A stretch of DNA of 64,000 bases, taken from Clavibacter sp. B3I6. Lineage in GTDB: Bacteria; Actinomycetota; Actinomycetes; Actinomycetales; Microbacteriaceae. Each line of letters starts with the position of its first letter. Within the stretch, counting starts at the first letter, position 1. The stretch spans positions 1,736,001-1,800,000 of the forward strand of contig NZ_JAUSYL010000001.1 of the NCBI RefSeq assembly GCF_030816895.1, given 5' to 3'. The translations under genes and the position numbers were made by a program. Under the pieces are notes generated by a model, which was given only the letters and a program-made list of their open reading frames with translations, did no database searches and had not been told where the DNA came from. Shown piece by piece: positions 44,007 through 52,529 of the stretch.

Positions 44007-44189
44007 GGTGAGGGAGCCTAGGGGCGCGTCGGCCCCCGCGAAAGGGGCCTCGCGCCGACGCGCGATGTCCGATGCGCGACGGCGCTTCGCTCAGGGGACA
44101 CCGATCTCGCACCTGCCAGGCGCTCAGGAGCCACCGGTCCTACAGTCGCGTCGAGGGCCGCACCCGGCGGCCTCAGCGAGGAGGAGATC

Positions 44190-44360
44190 ATGGGTCTCGA
44201 CGACAAGATCAAGAACGCCGCCCAGGACATCGCGGGCAAGGCCAAGGAGGCGCTCGGCGAGCACAAGGGCGACGACCGCCTGAAGGCCGAGGGTCATAAC
44301 GACCAGACCGCCGCGTCCGCCAAGAAGGCCGGCGAGGACGTCAAGGACGTCTTCAAGTAG
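44190..44360 (+). CDS. CsbD-family stress protein (56 aa)
   Basis: MGLDDKIKNAAQDIAGKAKEALGEHKGDDRLKAEG-type sequence, hydrophilic and helical, is a clear CsbD/YjbJ match (KxKxxAGxxKExxGxxxxDxxLxAEG). CsbD proteins are general-stress proteins of unknown mechanism. ATG follows GAGGAGAT. TACAGT about 55 bp upstream is a possible -10 box. A terminator hairpin follows 19 bases after the stop codon. Confidence 0.93.
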   Translation: MGLDDKIKNAAQDIAGKAKEALGEHKGDDRLKAEGHNDQTAASAKKAGEDVKDVFK

Positions 44361-44379
44361 ACCTGACCGGTCTCGGATC

Positions 44380-44410
44380 GAGGCGGCCGCCCCACTGGGA
44401 CGGCCGCCTC
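44380..44410 (+). terminator. Terminator after csbD
   Basis: Arms GAGGCGGCCG and CGGCCGCCTC (10 bp) with an 11-nt loop that can pair further (CCC/GGG). It lies between csbD and the converging gene 44429-44701 and may serve both. Confidence 0.7.
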
Positions 44411-44428
44411 CGTCATGTCCGGGGTCGG

Positions 44429-44701
44429 TCAGTCGGACTCGCCGGCCAGCTCCTCGGGCGCGAGGCGCTCGCCGGTCGGACGGCGCAGCACCGAGTCCCG
44501 TCCGACGGGGCCGTCGGCCGGGTCGACGTCCCCCTCGGTCGTCCCGTCGGCCGCGTCCTCCGAGCCCTCGTCCTCCGAGCCCACGTCCTCGCGGGTCGGC
44601 TGGACCGGGGTCGCGACGGGCGCGCCGTCGCCGGCGTCCGCGGCCGCGATCTCCACATCGTCCGGGTGGTCATGGGGCACGAGGGGCTCGCTCATCGACA
44701 T
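44429..44701 (-). CDS. Acidic, disordered small protein (90 aa)
   Basis: Almost a third of residues are Asp or Glu (DVGSEDEGSEDAADGTTEGDVDPADG) with no hydrophobic core, so it is probably disordered. Start ATG at 44701 or the second ATG at 44695; GAGGGTGG lies upstream. It ends LRRPTGERLAPEELAGESD. No family recognised. High GC at third positions supports coding. Confidence 0.6.
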   Translation of the reverse strand: MSMSEPLVPHDHPDDVEIAAADAGDGAPVATPVQPTREDVGSEDEGSEDAADGTTEGDVDPADGPVGRDSVLRRPTGERLAPEELAGESD

Positions 44702-44816
44702 GGATCCACCCTCGCACCGGGCGGCGTCGACGACCGCGGGCGGCGGATCCGTTCACCCGCGGTTCACGCACGCCGTGGCGGCCGGCCTGCCGACCGGCCG
44801 CGGGCAGCCGTCCGCG

Positions 44817-45722
44817 TCACGGCGCGACGGGAGCGCCGGACTCCGCGGCGATCCGCCGCACGAGCTCCGCGTCGAGCACGGCGACCTCCTCGCCGTCGTC
44901 CGCCGCGTGCGCGCGCACGACGACCGAGACGACGCCGCCGGCCGGGTCGACGTCGACCACGAGGAAGCCGGATCCGCGCACGATGCGCTCCGTCCCCGGC
45001 GTCGCCGCCACGTCGGTCTCGTTCGCGACGCCCGGCGCGACGAGGACGGGGACGCCGGCCAGCGATCCGACGATGTGGTGGTGGTAGTGGCCCGACAGGA
45101 TCACGCGCACGTCGCTCCCCCGCACGATCTCCGCCAGCCGCCCCGGGCCCTGCAGCGCGAGCGACTCGTGCAGCACGGTCGGCGCGGGCACCGGCGGGTG
45201 GTGCAGCACGAGCACCGTGCCGCGCGCCGACGGGGTCGCGAGCAGCTCGCGGAGCGCGTCGAGCTGCTGCTCCCGGAGGGCGCCGTAGCCCTTGCCGGGT
45301 ACCGAGGTGTCGAGCGTGACGATGCGCCAGCCGTCCACGAGGGTGACGCCGTCGATGGGCGGCACGGCCGCGGGATCGCGCCCGTCGTCCGTGCCGGGTC
45401 CGCCGTGGCCGTCCCCGAGGACCAGCCGGAAGCCGGAGCGCACGTCGTGGTTGCCGGGCGTGAGCACGACGGCGGCGCCGCGCGCCGCGGCCCAGGGGTC
45501 CAGCCGCGCGCGGAGGAGCGCGTACGACTCCGGGGTGCCGTCCTCGGAGAGGTCGCCGGATCCGACGAGCAGCCGCACGTCCGGGATGCGGTCGGCCTCG
45601 GCGAGGACGCGGTCGAGGGCGGCGCCCGTGTCGACGACGCCCTGATGGAGGCCGCCGTCGCGGAGGAGGTGGGTGTCGCTGAGGTGGACGAGGCGCAGGG
45701 ATCCGGCGGGCAGTGCGTGCAT
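44817..45722 (-). CDS. Metallophosphoesterase (CpdA/Icc-like phosphodiesterase)
   Basis: 301 residues. Dimetal signature complete: LVHLSDTHL (DxH), VGSGDLSEDG (GD), LTPGNHD (GNHD), VLHHPPVP (H) and ILSGHYHHHIVG (GHxH). This is the class III cyclic-nucleotide phosphodiesterase layout, as in CpdA and Rv0805. Likely hydrolyses cAMP or another phosphodiester in the cytoplasm. TAGGGT (45729-45734) lies six bases before ATG. Confidence 0.9.
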   Translation of the reverse strand: MHALPAGSLRLVHLSDTHLLRDGGLHQGVVDTGAALDRVLAEADRIPDVRLLVGSGDLSEDGTPESYALLRARLDPWAAARGAAVVLTPGNHDVRSGFRLVLGDGHGGPGTDDGRDPAAVPPIDGVTLVDGWRIVTLDTSVPGKGYGALREQQLDALRELLATPSARGTVLVLHHPPVPAPTVLHESLALQGPGRLAEIVRGSDVRVILSGHYHHHIVGSLAGVPVLVAPGVANETDVAATPGTERIVRGSGFLVVDVDPAGGVVSVVVRAHAADDGEEVAVLDAELVRRIAAESGAPVAP

Positions 45723-45853
45723 GCGCCGACCCTACGGGGGCGCGCCGACACCGCGGCGGACGGCAGGCGGACATCGGGTGACGCCGCCCGTGCGCGCCCG
45801 GCGATCGCGCACGGCCCGGCGGTAGCCTCGTCACCACGACGAGAGGGAACCCC

Positions 45854-46651
45854 ATGGCGACGCGCGACGAGATGGACTGCTGGCTCACCGACATGGACGG
45901 CGTGCTGGTGCACGAGAACCAGGCCCTGCCGGGTGCGGCGGCCCTCATCCAGCAGTGGCAGGACCAGGGGAAGCCCTTCCTCGTGCTCACCAACAACAGC
46001 ATCTTCACGCCGCGCGACCTCGCGGCCCGGCTCCGCGCCTCGGGGCTGAACGTCCCCGAGTCGGCGATCTGGACCAGCGCCCTCGCGACGGCGGCCTTCC
46101 TCGAGCAGCAGATGCCCGGCGGATCCGCGTTCGTCATCGGCGAGGCCGGACTCACCACGGCGCTCCACGAGGCGGGCTTCATCATGACCGACACGAAGCC
46201 CGACTTCGTGGTCATCGGCGAGACCCGCAACTACTCGTTCGAGGCCATCACCCGGGCCATCCGCCTCATCAACGGCGGCGCCCGCTACATCGCGACGAAC
46301 CCGGACGCGACCGGCCCCAGCGCCGAGGGCGTGCTGCCCGCGACGGGCGCGGTGCTCGCGCTCATCAGCAAGGCCACGGGCAAGGAGCCGTACATCGTCG
46401 GCAAGCCGAACCCGATGATGTTCCGCTCGGCGCTCAACAAGATCGGCGCCCACTCGGAGAGCACCGGGATGATCGGCGACCGCATGGACACCGACATCAT
46501 CGCGGGCATCGAGGCGGGCCTCCACACCGTGCTCGTGCTCACGGGCATCAGCGACCGCGCGGAGATCGAGCGCTACCCGTTCCGGCCCGACGAGGTGCTG
46601 TCGGGCGTCACCGAGCTGCTGGACCCGGAGCCGGTCGAGTCCGAGCTCTGA
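45854..46651 (+). CDS. HAD class IIA sugar phosphatase (NagD-like)
   Basis: 265 residues. Motif I CWLTDMDGVLVHEN (nucleophile Asp then Asp), motif II LVLTNNS, a C2A cap between, motif III Lys in YIVGKPNPMMFRSAL, motif IV MIGDRMDTDIIAGIEAG. This matches NagD/4-nitrophenylphosphatase-type HAD-IIA enzymes that dephosphorylate nucleotides or sugars. ATG after GAGAGGGAA. Stands alone, divergent from the phosphodiesterase gene. Confidence 0.93.
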   Translation: MATRDEMDCWLTDMDGVLVHENQALPGAAALIQQWQDQGKPFLVLTNNSIFTPRDLAARLRASGLNVPESAIWTSALATAAFLEQQMPGGSAFVIGEAGLTTALHEAGFIMTDTKPDFVVIGETRNYSFEAITRAIRLINGGARYIATNPDATGPSAEGVLPATGAVLALISKATGKEPYIVGKPNPMMFRSALNKIGAHSESTGMIGDRMDTDIIAGIEAGLHTVLVLTGISDRAEIERYPFRPDEVLSGVTELLDPEPVESEL

Positions 46652-46690
46652 CCGGCGGTCGCGGATCCCGGTGGGCGCGGATCCCGGCGG

Positions 46691-49033
46691 CTAGGGGACG
46701 ACGGGCGGCTGCGGGACGCCGATCGTGCCCGTGAAGGTCCCGCCGCCGGCGCGCGACACGAAGCAGTAGGCGTCGCGGTCGCCCGCCGCCCACTCCTCCT
46801 GCGTGATCGGGTACGCGGACTGGTACTGCACGTCGTCGTAGGCGCGGGCCGCCGCGTAGTCGATCACCGTGTCGGCGATGCAGAGCTCGTCGGCGGAGTC
46901 GCGCACGGCGTCCTCGCCCGGGAACTCGTCCTCCGTCTGCGGCAGCGCGACGCGCGCGACCATCTGCGCGTGGTGCTCGGAGCCGCAGTCGACGACCGTG
47001 AACTCCTCCTCCCACGGCGTCGCGTACGGGTCGATGCACTCGCCGCCGAGCAGAGCGTCCCACGCCTGCACGCCGGCCGCGGCCGGGCCCTGCACGGGAT
47101 CGGTCGGGGTGGGCGACGGGGTCGGCGACGCCTCGGCCGTGGGGGGCGCGACCGGGTCGGCTCCCGGCGCGGCGGCGGATCCCAGGCGCTGCCCGAGGTA
47201 GAAGAGGCCGACGAGGAGCAGCACCAGGAGGATCGCGCCGCCCACCCAGAGGCCGGTGCGCCGCGAGCCGCGGGGTCCGCGCGGCGGCGAGGCTGTTTGC
47301 GCGGGCGGCGCGGGAGGCGCGGCGTTGCGGGAATCGTCGAGGACGGGGGCGCGCGGCGCCGGCGGACGGGGCGCGGGCGGGGCCGCGTACGGCGGCGGGA
47401 CGGGCGCGGGGCGGGCGGACGGCTCCGGGCGCGCGGCCGCGGCGGGGACGGCGGCCGCGGGGGCGCCGCGGTCGGCGGCCGGGGCGGCGACGGCAGCCGC
47501 GCTCGCCGCGGACGCGCTCGCCGCAGGGAAGGCGCGGGTGCGGTCCTCGTCGTCGGGCCCTGCGGGGCGGTCGGCGTCGTCCGCGTGGTCGGCGTCGTCC
47601 GCGTGGTCGGCGTCGTCCGCGTGGCGCTCGGCGGCGACGTCGCCGAAGAGGAGGGTGAGGGCGTCCACCGGCTTGTCGCGGTCGGCATCGGCGTCGTCGT
47701 CGGTCTCGGCGTGGGAGGCGGACCCGGTGGGATCGGCGTCGGGCGCACCGGGGTGCCGGTCGGCGGCCGGGGCCTCGTGCGCGTGGTCGGTCGCCGTCCG
47801 GTCCGCGTCGGGCGCTGTGCGTCGCGCGGGCTCGGGATCCGGCGTCGGCAGGACCGCGGTCTCCGGCTCGGGCGCGGATGCGGCGGGTGCGGCGTCGGGG
47901 TCGGCGGCGACCGCGGCGACGTGGGCGTCGTCGCTCGGTGCAGGTGCGGGCGCGGCGAGCGGGGGCGCCGCGGGGCCGGGGGTGGGGGCGGCGGATGCCG
48001 ACGCGGCGGGCGCGGATCCGGCCGCCCAGGCCATGGCCGCGGCACGTGCAGCGGCAGCCGCGGGCGTGAGCGGGGCGGGCGCGTCGTCCTCGTCGTCGTC
48101 GAGCCCGGCGTCGTCGTCGTCGTCGTCGTCGAGCTCAGCGTGGTCGTCGTCGAGCTCAGCGTCGTCCTCGACGTCGGCACCGGCCGTCGCGACCTCAACC
48201 TCGGCCGCGTCCTCGTCCTCGTCCTCCGGGCGCAGCGCGGCCACGGGCTCCACGGCGGGCGGGGGCGCGTCCGTCAGGTCCACGTGGTCGTCGACGACCT
48301 CCGCGTCCTCGTCGTACGCGTCGTCGACCCGGGGCGTAAGCTGCACCTCGTCGATCGCGGGATCCTCGGGCGCGATCTCGTCGGCCGGGTCCTCGACCAG
48401 CTCGGCGTCGACGACGGCGCCGTCCCCGGTGACGTGCGCGAGGCGCGCGTCGTCCTCCGCGTCGTCGACGGGCTCCAGCACCATTCCGGCGGATGCGTCG
48501 TCGGCCGTCTCGGGCTCGCCCGTCAGCACCTCGCCGGTGAGCACCTCACCCGTCAGCACCTCGCCCGGCTCGTCGGCCCAGGGCGCGGGCGCGTAGCCGG
48601 GGTCGGGCTCGCCCGTGAACTCCACGTCGCCGGCGTCGACCGGCGCCGCCGCGATCTCGGGCTCGGGCGCGGGGGCGTCCGCGGCGTCCGGGTCGCCGGG
48701 CTCGGCGGCGGGATCCGCCTGGTCGAGCGGCGCGACGCGGTCGGCGTCCGCGGTGGGGTCGAGCGGGACGATGCCCGCCAGGATGTCGTCCTCGGGGGCG
48801 GGCGCCGGCTCGGCGGGCGCGGGATCCACGCCCTCGTCCGCGCGCGTCGCGTCCGGGGCGGGCTCGCGGTCGGCGGGGACGACCTGGCGGTCGTCGGAGC
48901 GGCCCCAGCCGACGGGGGCGAGCGGCCGCGCGGGCCGCTCGCGGTCGGCGTCGGTCGCGGGTCGGACCGCGAACGGGTCGTCGTCGCGACCGGATCCGGA
49001 GCCGGATCCGCCGCCGGGTGCCTCGCCGCTCAC
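46691..49033 (-). CDS. Large acidic membrane protein with C-terminal Septum_form-like domain
   Basis: 780 residues. Residues 1 to about 585 are a Asp/Ala/Glu/Pro-rich, probably disordered cytoplasmic region with tandem repeats (GEVLT x3, HADDAD x3) and a D/E cluster around 290-320. One membrane helix at about 594-618 (GLWVGGAILLVLLLVGLFYLG) is followed by a Pro/Thr linker and an external domain with Cys in GECIDPY, VVDCGSEHHAQMVARV, ELCIADT and AYCFVSR, the Septum formation family pattern. Function is unproven; envelope or division role suspected. GTG start overlaps the pyrE stop (GTGA). Confidence 0.82.
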   Translation of the reverse strand: MSGEAPGGGSGSGSGRDDDPFAVRPATDADRERPARPLAPVGWGRSDDRQVVPADREPAPDATRADEGVDPAPAEPAPAPEDDILAGIVPLDPTADADRVAPLDQADPAAEPGDPDAADAPAPEPEIAAAPVDAGDVEFTGEPDPGYAPAPWADEPGEVLTGEVLTGEVLTGEPETADDASAGMVLEPVDDAEDDARLAHVTGDGAVVDAELVEDPADEIAPEDPAIDEVQLTPRVDDAYDEDAEVVDDHVDLTDAPPPAVEPVAALRPEDEDEDAAEVEVATAGADVEDDAELDDDHAELDDDDDDDAGLDDDEDDAPAPLTPAAAAARAAAMAWAAGSAPAASASAAPTPGPAAPPLAAPAPAPSDDAHVAAVAADPDAAPAASAPEPETAVLPTPDPEPARRTAPDADRTATDHAHEAPAADRHPGAPDADPTGSASHAETDDDADADRDKPVDALTLLFGDVAAERHADDADHADDADHADDADRPAGPDDEDRTRAFPAASASAASAAAVAAPAADRGAPAAAVPAAAARPEPSARPAPVPPPYAAPPAPRPPAPRAPVLDDSRNAAPPAPPAQTASPPRGPRGSRRTGLWVGGAILLVLLLVGLFYLGQRLGSAAAPGADPVAPPTAEASPTPSPTPTDPVQGPAAAGVQAWDALLGGECIDPYATPWEEEFTVVDCGSEHHAQMVARVALPQTEDEFPGEDAVRDSADELCIADTVIDYAAARAYDDVQYQSAYPITQEEWAAGDRDAYCFVSRAGGGTFTGTIGVPQPPVVP
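47570..47623. repeat. Three perfect 18-bp tandem repeats
   Basis: GTCGGCGTCGTCCGCGTG occurs three times head to tail inside the acidic membrane protein gene, coding on the minus strand for HADDAD units. Multiple of three, so copy-number change keeps the frame. Confidence 0.95.
48522..48566. repeat. Three 15-bp tandem repeats (GEVLT units)
   Basis: Three adjacent 15-bp units, first and third identical (CGTCAGCACCTCGCC) and the middle one diverged, encode three TGEVL repeats in the N-terminal part of the acidic membrane protein. Confidence 0.9.
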
Positions 49034-49587
49034 TCCGCGAGCCCCAGGTCCTCGAGGCCGATCGCGTAGAGGTAGCGGTGGCCCGCGGCCTCGATCACCG
49101 CGCGGGCGTCGGTCGAGCGGTCGACGACCACGGCGACCGCGGCGATCTCCGCGCCGACCTTCTCCAGCGCCTCGATGGCCTTCAGCGGGGATCCGCCGGT
49201 GGTGGAGGTGTCCTCGACGACGATGACGCGCTTGCCCTGGAGGTCCGGGCCCTCGACCTGGCGGCCGCGGCCGTGGTCCTTGGGCTCCTTGCGGACGACG
49301 AACGCGTCGTAGCCGCGACCGACCGCGGCGCCCTGGTGCAGGATCGCGGCGGCGATGGGATCCGCGCCCATCGTGAGGCCGCCGACAGCGGCGACGTCCG
49401 GCACGTCCGCGATGAGGTCGAGCATGACCTGGCCGATGAGCGGCGCGACGCGGTGGTCGAGGCTCACGCGGCGGAGGTCCACGTAGTAGCTGGCCTTCTT
49501 GCCGCTCGTCAGCGTGAAGTCGCCGTGGAAGACGGCGTCCCGCTTGATGTGGTCGATGAGCTGCTGGCGCGCGTCGGAGGTCGTCAC
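49030..49587 (-). CDS. pyrE: Orotate phosphoribosyltransferase
   Basis: 185 residues. N-terminal FHGDFTLTSGKKASYYVDLRRV and the PRPP-binding loop RVIVVEDTSTTGGSPLKAIEAL identify the enzyme; FVVRKEPKDHGRGRQVEG is the flexible catalytic loop with the conserved Lys. It joins orotate and PRPP to make OMP in pyrimidine synthesis. TAGGAT (49595-49600) lies seven bases before GTG. The acidic Septum_form-like gene is translationally coupled downstream, an unexpected partner for pyrE. Confidence 0.96.
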   Translation of the reverse strand: MTTSDARQQLIDHIKRDAVFHGDFTLTSGKKASYYVDLRRVSLDHRVAPLIGQVMLDLIADVPDVAAVGGLTMGADPIAAAILHQGAAVGRGYDAFVVRKEPKDHGRGRQVEGPDLQGKRVIVVEDTSTTGGSPLKAIEALEKVGAEIAAVAVVVDRSTDARAVIEAAGHRYLYAIGLEDLGLAE

Positions 49588-49653
49588 GCTGCCGATCCTA
49601 CGGGCGGGGGCCCGCGCCGCCCGGCGCGACGGGCGGGCGCGACGCCCACCGGA

Positions 49654-50589
49654 TCAGGAGCCGGACGGGGCCGGGAGGCCGAAGACCGTGCCGACCGCGG
49701 CCACGTCGTCGCCGCCGTGCCCGGCCGCGGACGCCTCGGCGTAGGTCTCGCGGAGCGCCTCGAGCATCACGGTGTCGAAGTCGTGCGCGTCGGCGCCGTC
49801 GAGCGCCGCGAGCATCAGCGTCACGTCCTTGAGGAGGCCGTCGAGCGCGAACGACGGCGCGAGCTCGCCGGCGAGCATCGCGCCGCCCTTCAGGTGCGCG
49901 TACGGGGTGTCGGACGCACCGCCCGCGATCGCGTCGAGGAAGAGGCGCGGCTCGACGCCGAGGAGCTGCGCGAGGCCGAGCGACTGGCCGATGCCCGCGG
50001 TGATGGAGGCGATCCACGCGTTGCAGGCGAGCTTGAGGGCGGATCCGGCGCCCGCGGCGGACCCGGCGACCACCGTGCGCGAGCCGGTCGCCTCCAGGAC
50101 GGGGCGGGCGACGGCGAGGTCGGCCTCGGATCCGGAGACGAGGTGCACGAGGAGGCCCTGCTCGGCGGGGCCGCGCGTGCCGAGGACGGGCGCGTCCACG
50201 AGGCGGAGGCCGTGCTCGGCGGCGAGCGCGGCGATCCGGCGGGTGCCCTCGACGCCGACGGTGGACGACTGCAGCACGACGGCGTCGGGACGCAGGGCGG
50301 GCGCCACGTCGGCGAGGACCGCGAGCACGGCGTCCGCGTCGAACAGCATGACCACGACGACGTCGGCGTCGCGCACGGCGTCCGCGGCGCTGCCGGCCAC
50401 GGTCGCGCCGTCGTCGGCGAGGGGCGCCGCCTTCTCCGCGCTGCGGTTCCAGACGGTGAGCGGCAGGCCCGCGCGGAGGATCGAGCGGCTCATGCCGGAC
50501 CCCATGACGCCGGTGCCGAGGAGCGCCACGCGGGGAGCTCCGTCGGAGGCGGGGGCGGATGCGGGCGCGGCAGCGGTGTCGTCGGTCAT
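49654..50589 (-). CDS. 3-hydroxyisobutyrate dehydrogenase-like NAD(P) oxidoreductase
   Basis: 311 residues. Rossmann motif VALLGTGVMGSGMSRSILRAGLPLTVWNRSAEKA (the GxGxMGxxM and NRTxEK signature of beta-hydroxyacid dehydrogenases), substrate loop DAPVLGTRGPAEQGLL, and the catalytic lysine in AAGAGSALKLACNAW. It likely oxidises a beta-hydroxyacid or reduces a semialdehyde. ATG 50589 has TATCGT (50596-50601) six bases upstream (leaderless layout); the longer ORF start is rejected. Confidence 0.9.
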   Translation of the reverse strand: MTDDTAAAPASAPASDGAPRVALLGTGVMGSGMSRSILRAGLPLTVWNRSAEKAAPLADDGATVAGSAADAVRDADVVVVMLFDADAVLAVLADVAPALRPDAVVLQSSTVGVEGTRRIAALAAEHGLRLVDAPVLGTRGPAEQGLLVHLVSGSEADLAVARPVLEATGSRTVVAGSAAGAGSALKLACNAWIASITAGIGQSLGLAQLLGVEPRLFLDAIAGGASDTPYAHLKGGAMLAGELAPSFALDGLLKDVTLMLAALDGADAHDFDTVMLEALRETYAEASAAGHGGDDVAAVGTVFGLPAPSGS

Positions 50590-50697
50590 CCCCCGACGAT
50601 ATTCCCCGGATGTGGACGCACGCCGGGAACGCGGCCGCGGCACCGGGCCGGGAGCCGTCCCGCGGCGCGCGTCCGGGGCGCGGGTCCCGCACGCGAC

Positions 50698-50732
50698 GAC
50701 GGGCCGCCGGTCACGGGGACTGGCGGCCCGTC
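50698..50732 (-). terminator. Perfect 11-bp hairpin after the Asp23/Gls24 gene
   Basis: Arms GACGGGCCGCC and GGCGGCCCGTC with a 13-nt loop, 17 bp past the stop codon of the minus-strand Asp23/Gls24 gene. No U tract. Confidence 0.7.
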
Positions 50733-50748
50733 GGGCAGGTGAGGCGCG

Positions 50749-51210
50749 TCAGACGGCGGGCGCCTCGGCGGCGTCGTCGTCGGAGCCCTCACCGGGCATG
50801 ACGATGTCGGCGATCGTGACGTCGACGCGGGTCACCGCGCGGCCGACGAGCCCGGTCACGGCGTCGGAGATGGCGGCGCGCACGTCGGCGGCCACGTCCT
50901 GGAGCGGGACGCCGTACTCGGCGACGAGGGTCACCTGGAAGGCGACGCCCGCCTCCTGGGCCTCCACGGCGATGCCCTGCGTGAGGTCGGTCTGGCCGAT
51001 CCGGTCGCGGAGCTGGCCGATCACGCGGGCCGCGCCGCCGCCGAGCGCGTGCACGCCGGGGATGTCGCGGACGGCGAGGCCGGCGACCTTCGCGATGACG
51101 CCGTCGGTGACCGTGGTGTCGCCGTCGGCGAGGACGCCGCCGGTGAGGCCGGTGGTGACGGGGGCGACGCGGGTGACGTCGGCGGGGGTGGGGGTGCTGG
51201 TGTCGCTCAT
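50749..51210 (-). CDS. Asp23/Gls24-family envelope stress protein
   Basis: 153 residues. The core VTDGVIAKVAGLAVRDIPGVHALGGG, the central GVAFQVTLVAEYGVPLQDVAADVRAAISDAVTGLVGRAVTRVDVTIADI is the full Asp23 pattern. These proteins sit at the inner face of the membrane in alkaline- or cell-wall-stress responses of Gram-positives. ATG after GAGGAGGATCCCC. It is divergent, by 120 bp, from a sigma-factor gene followed by a second Asp23-like gene. Confidence 0.92.
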   Translation of the reverse strand: MSDTSTPTPADVTRVAPVTTGLTGGVLADGDTTVTDGVIAKVAGLAVRDIPGVHALGGGAARVIGQLRDRIGQTDLTQGIAVEAQEAGVAFQVTLVAEYGVPLQDVAADVRAAISDAVTGLVGRAVTRVDVTIADIVMPGEGSDDDAAEAPAV

Positions 51211-51330
51211 GGGGATCCTCCTCGTGGTGCCCGTTCGCGGGGCGCTGCTGTGGTACTCATGGATGCGACGGGCGGATGCCGCGGTTCGTCACGGATCCCC
51301 CACTTCTCCCAGCGCGCACGGAGGTACGGC

Positions 51331-51885
51331 ATGGCGCTCTCCTCCTCCCTGCAGGACGCGGGCGACGGCATCCTCGCCGAGCGCGCGGCCGACGGCGACG
51401 CCCGGGCCTTCGAGGTGCTGGTCCGCCGGCACGCCCCCTACATGCGCGCGTTCGCGATCCGGCTCACCGGATCCCGCGCCGACGCCGACGACGCCGTGCA
51501 GGAGGCCCTCATCACCGCCTGGGACCGCCTGCCGACGCTCGAGAAGCCCGACCGGGTCAAGAGCTGGCTGCTGCAGATCGTGAGCCGCAAGTCCATCGAC
51601 CGGATCCGCGCCCGCCGGCCCGCCGACGACATCGACGACCACGAGATCGCCGACCGGCTCACCTCCCCCGAGCGCGACGCGGAGACGTCGTCGCAGATGC
51701 GCGCGCTGTCGGCCGTGCTCGACGCGCTCCCGGCGGAGCAGCGCGAGGTGTGGATGCTGCGCGAGGTGGGAGGCTTCTCGTACGAGGAGATCGCCGAGAG
51801 GCTGGGCACGACGCCCTCCACGGTGCGGGGCCGGCTGTCCCGGGCGCGCGCGACGGTGATGACGAGCATGGAGGCGTGGCGATGA
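51331..51885 (+). CDS. ECF-type RNA polymerase sigma factor
   Basis: 184 residues. Region 2 reads FEVLVRRHAPYMRAFAIRLTGSRADADDAVQEALITAWDRL and region 4 ALPAEQREVWMLREVGGFSYEEIAERLGTTPSTVRGRLSRARATV, with a linker lacking region 3. This is a sigma-70 family ECF factor. ATG follows GGAGG at normal distance. Its stop overlaps the start of an Asp23/Gls24-like gene (ATGA). No zinc-binding anti-sigma factor is encoded next to it. Confidence 0.93.
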   Translation: MALSSSLQDAGDGILAERAADGDARAFEVLVRRHAPYMRAFAIRLTGSRADADDAVQEALITAWDRLPTLEKPDRVKSWLLQIVSRKSIDRIRARRPADDIDDHEIADRLTSPERDAETSSQMRALSAVLDALPAEQREVWMLREVGGFSYEEIAERLGTTPSTVRGRLSRARATVMTSMEAWR

Positions 51886-52529
51886 GCGGCACCGGACTCC
51901 CGGCCGACGGCGAGCGCCTCCCCGGCGCCCCCGCGGTCGACGCGGACGGCGAGCCCCTCGACATGGCCGCCCTCGCCGACTACCTCGACCGCGGGCGCAC
52001 CCCGCGCATCGCCGCCTACGAGGACGACCCCGAGGTGCGGAACGCCCTCCGCGCCCTCGAGCGCGTGCGCGACCTCGGCCGCGAGCTCGTGCAGGTCGAG
52101 GCGGAGGAGGCGGACGCCCCGGGCGACGACTTCTTCCGCGGCGTGCTCGCCCACATCAGCCGCGAGTCGCGCGCCGGCCGCGACATCCCGCTCTCCCACC
52201 CGGATCCCGCCGTCCGCCTCGCGCTCACCGAGGGCGCCGTGCGCACCCTCGTGCGGCAGGCCGGCGACGAGGTGCCGGGCGTCCTCGTCGGCCGCTGCAC
52301 CCTCGACGGCGACGTCACGCGGGCCGGCGAGCCCGTGCGGGTCGCGCTCACCGTGAGCGTCGTCTGGGGCGAGCCGCTGCCGGAGCTCGCGCAGCGCGTG
52401 CGGGAGCGGGTCCACGCGGCCCTGCTCCGGCACACCGAGCTGCGCGTCGCGGGGATCGACGTGACCGTGGTGGACGTGCAGCCGCGTCCCGTCCCGCAGG
52501 AGGAGGCCGGCGATGACCCTCGACGATGA
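51882..52529 (+). CDS. Asp23/Gls24-like protein with extra N-terminal helical domain
   Basis: 215 residues. The C-terminal half (about 105-205) VRLALTEGAVRTLVRQAGDEVPGVLVGRCTLDG...VRVALTVSVVWGEPLPELAQRVRERVHAALLRHTELRVAGIDVTVVDVQ is an Asp23/Gls24 fold. The N-terminal half (about 25-95) is charged and helical (LADYLDRGRTPRIAAYEDDPEVRNALRALERVRDLGREL) and occupies the place where an anti-sigma factor would be expected. Coupled to the sigma gene by a four-base overlap, so an anti-sigma or scaffold role is possible but only inferred. Confidence 0.82.
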   Translation: MSGTGLPADGERLPGAPAVDADGEPLDMAALADYLDRGRTPRIAAYEDDPEVRNALRALERVRDLGRELVQVEAEEADAPGDDFFRGVLAHISRESRAGRDIPLSHPDPAVRLALTEGAVRTLVRQAGDEVPGVLVGRCTLDGDVTRAGEPVRVALTVSVVWGEPLPELAQRVRERVHAALLRHTELRVAGIDVTVVDVQPRPVPQEEAGDDPRR

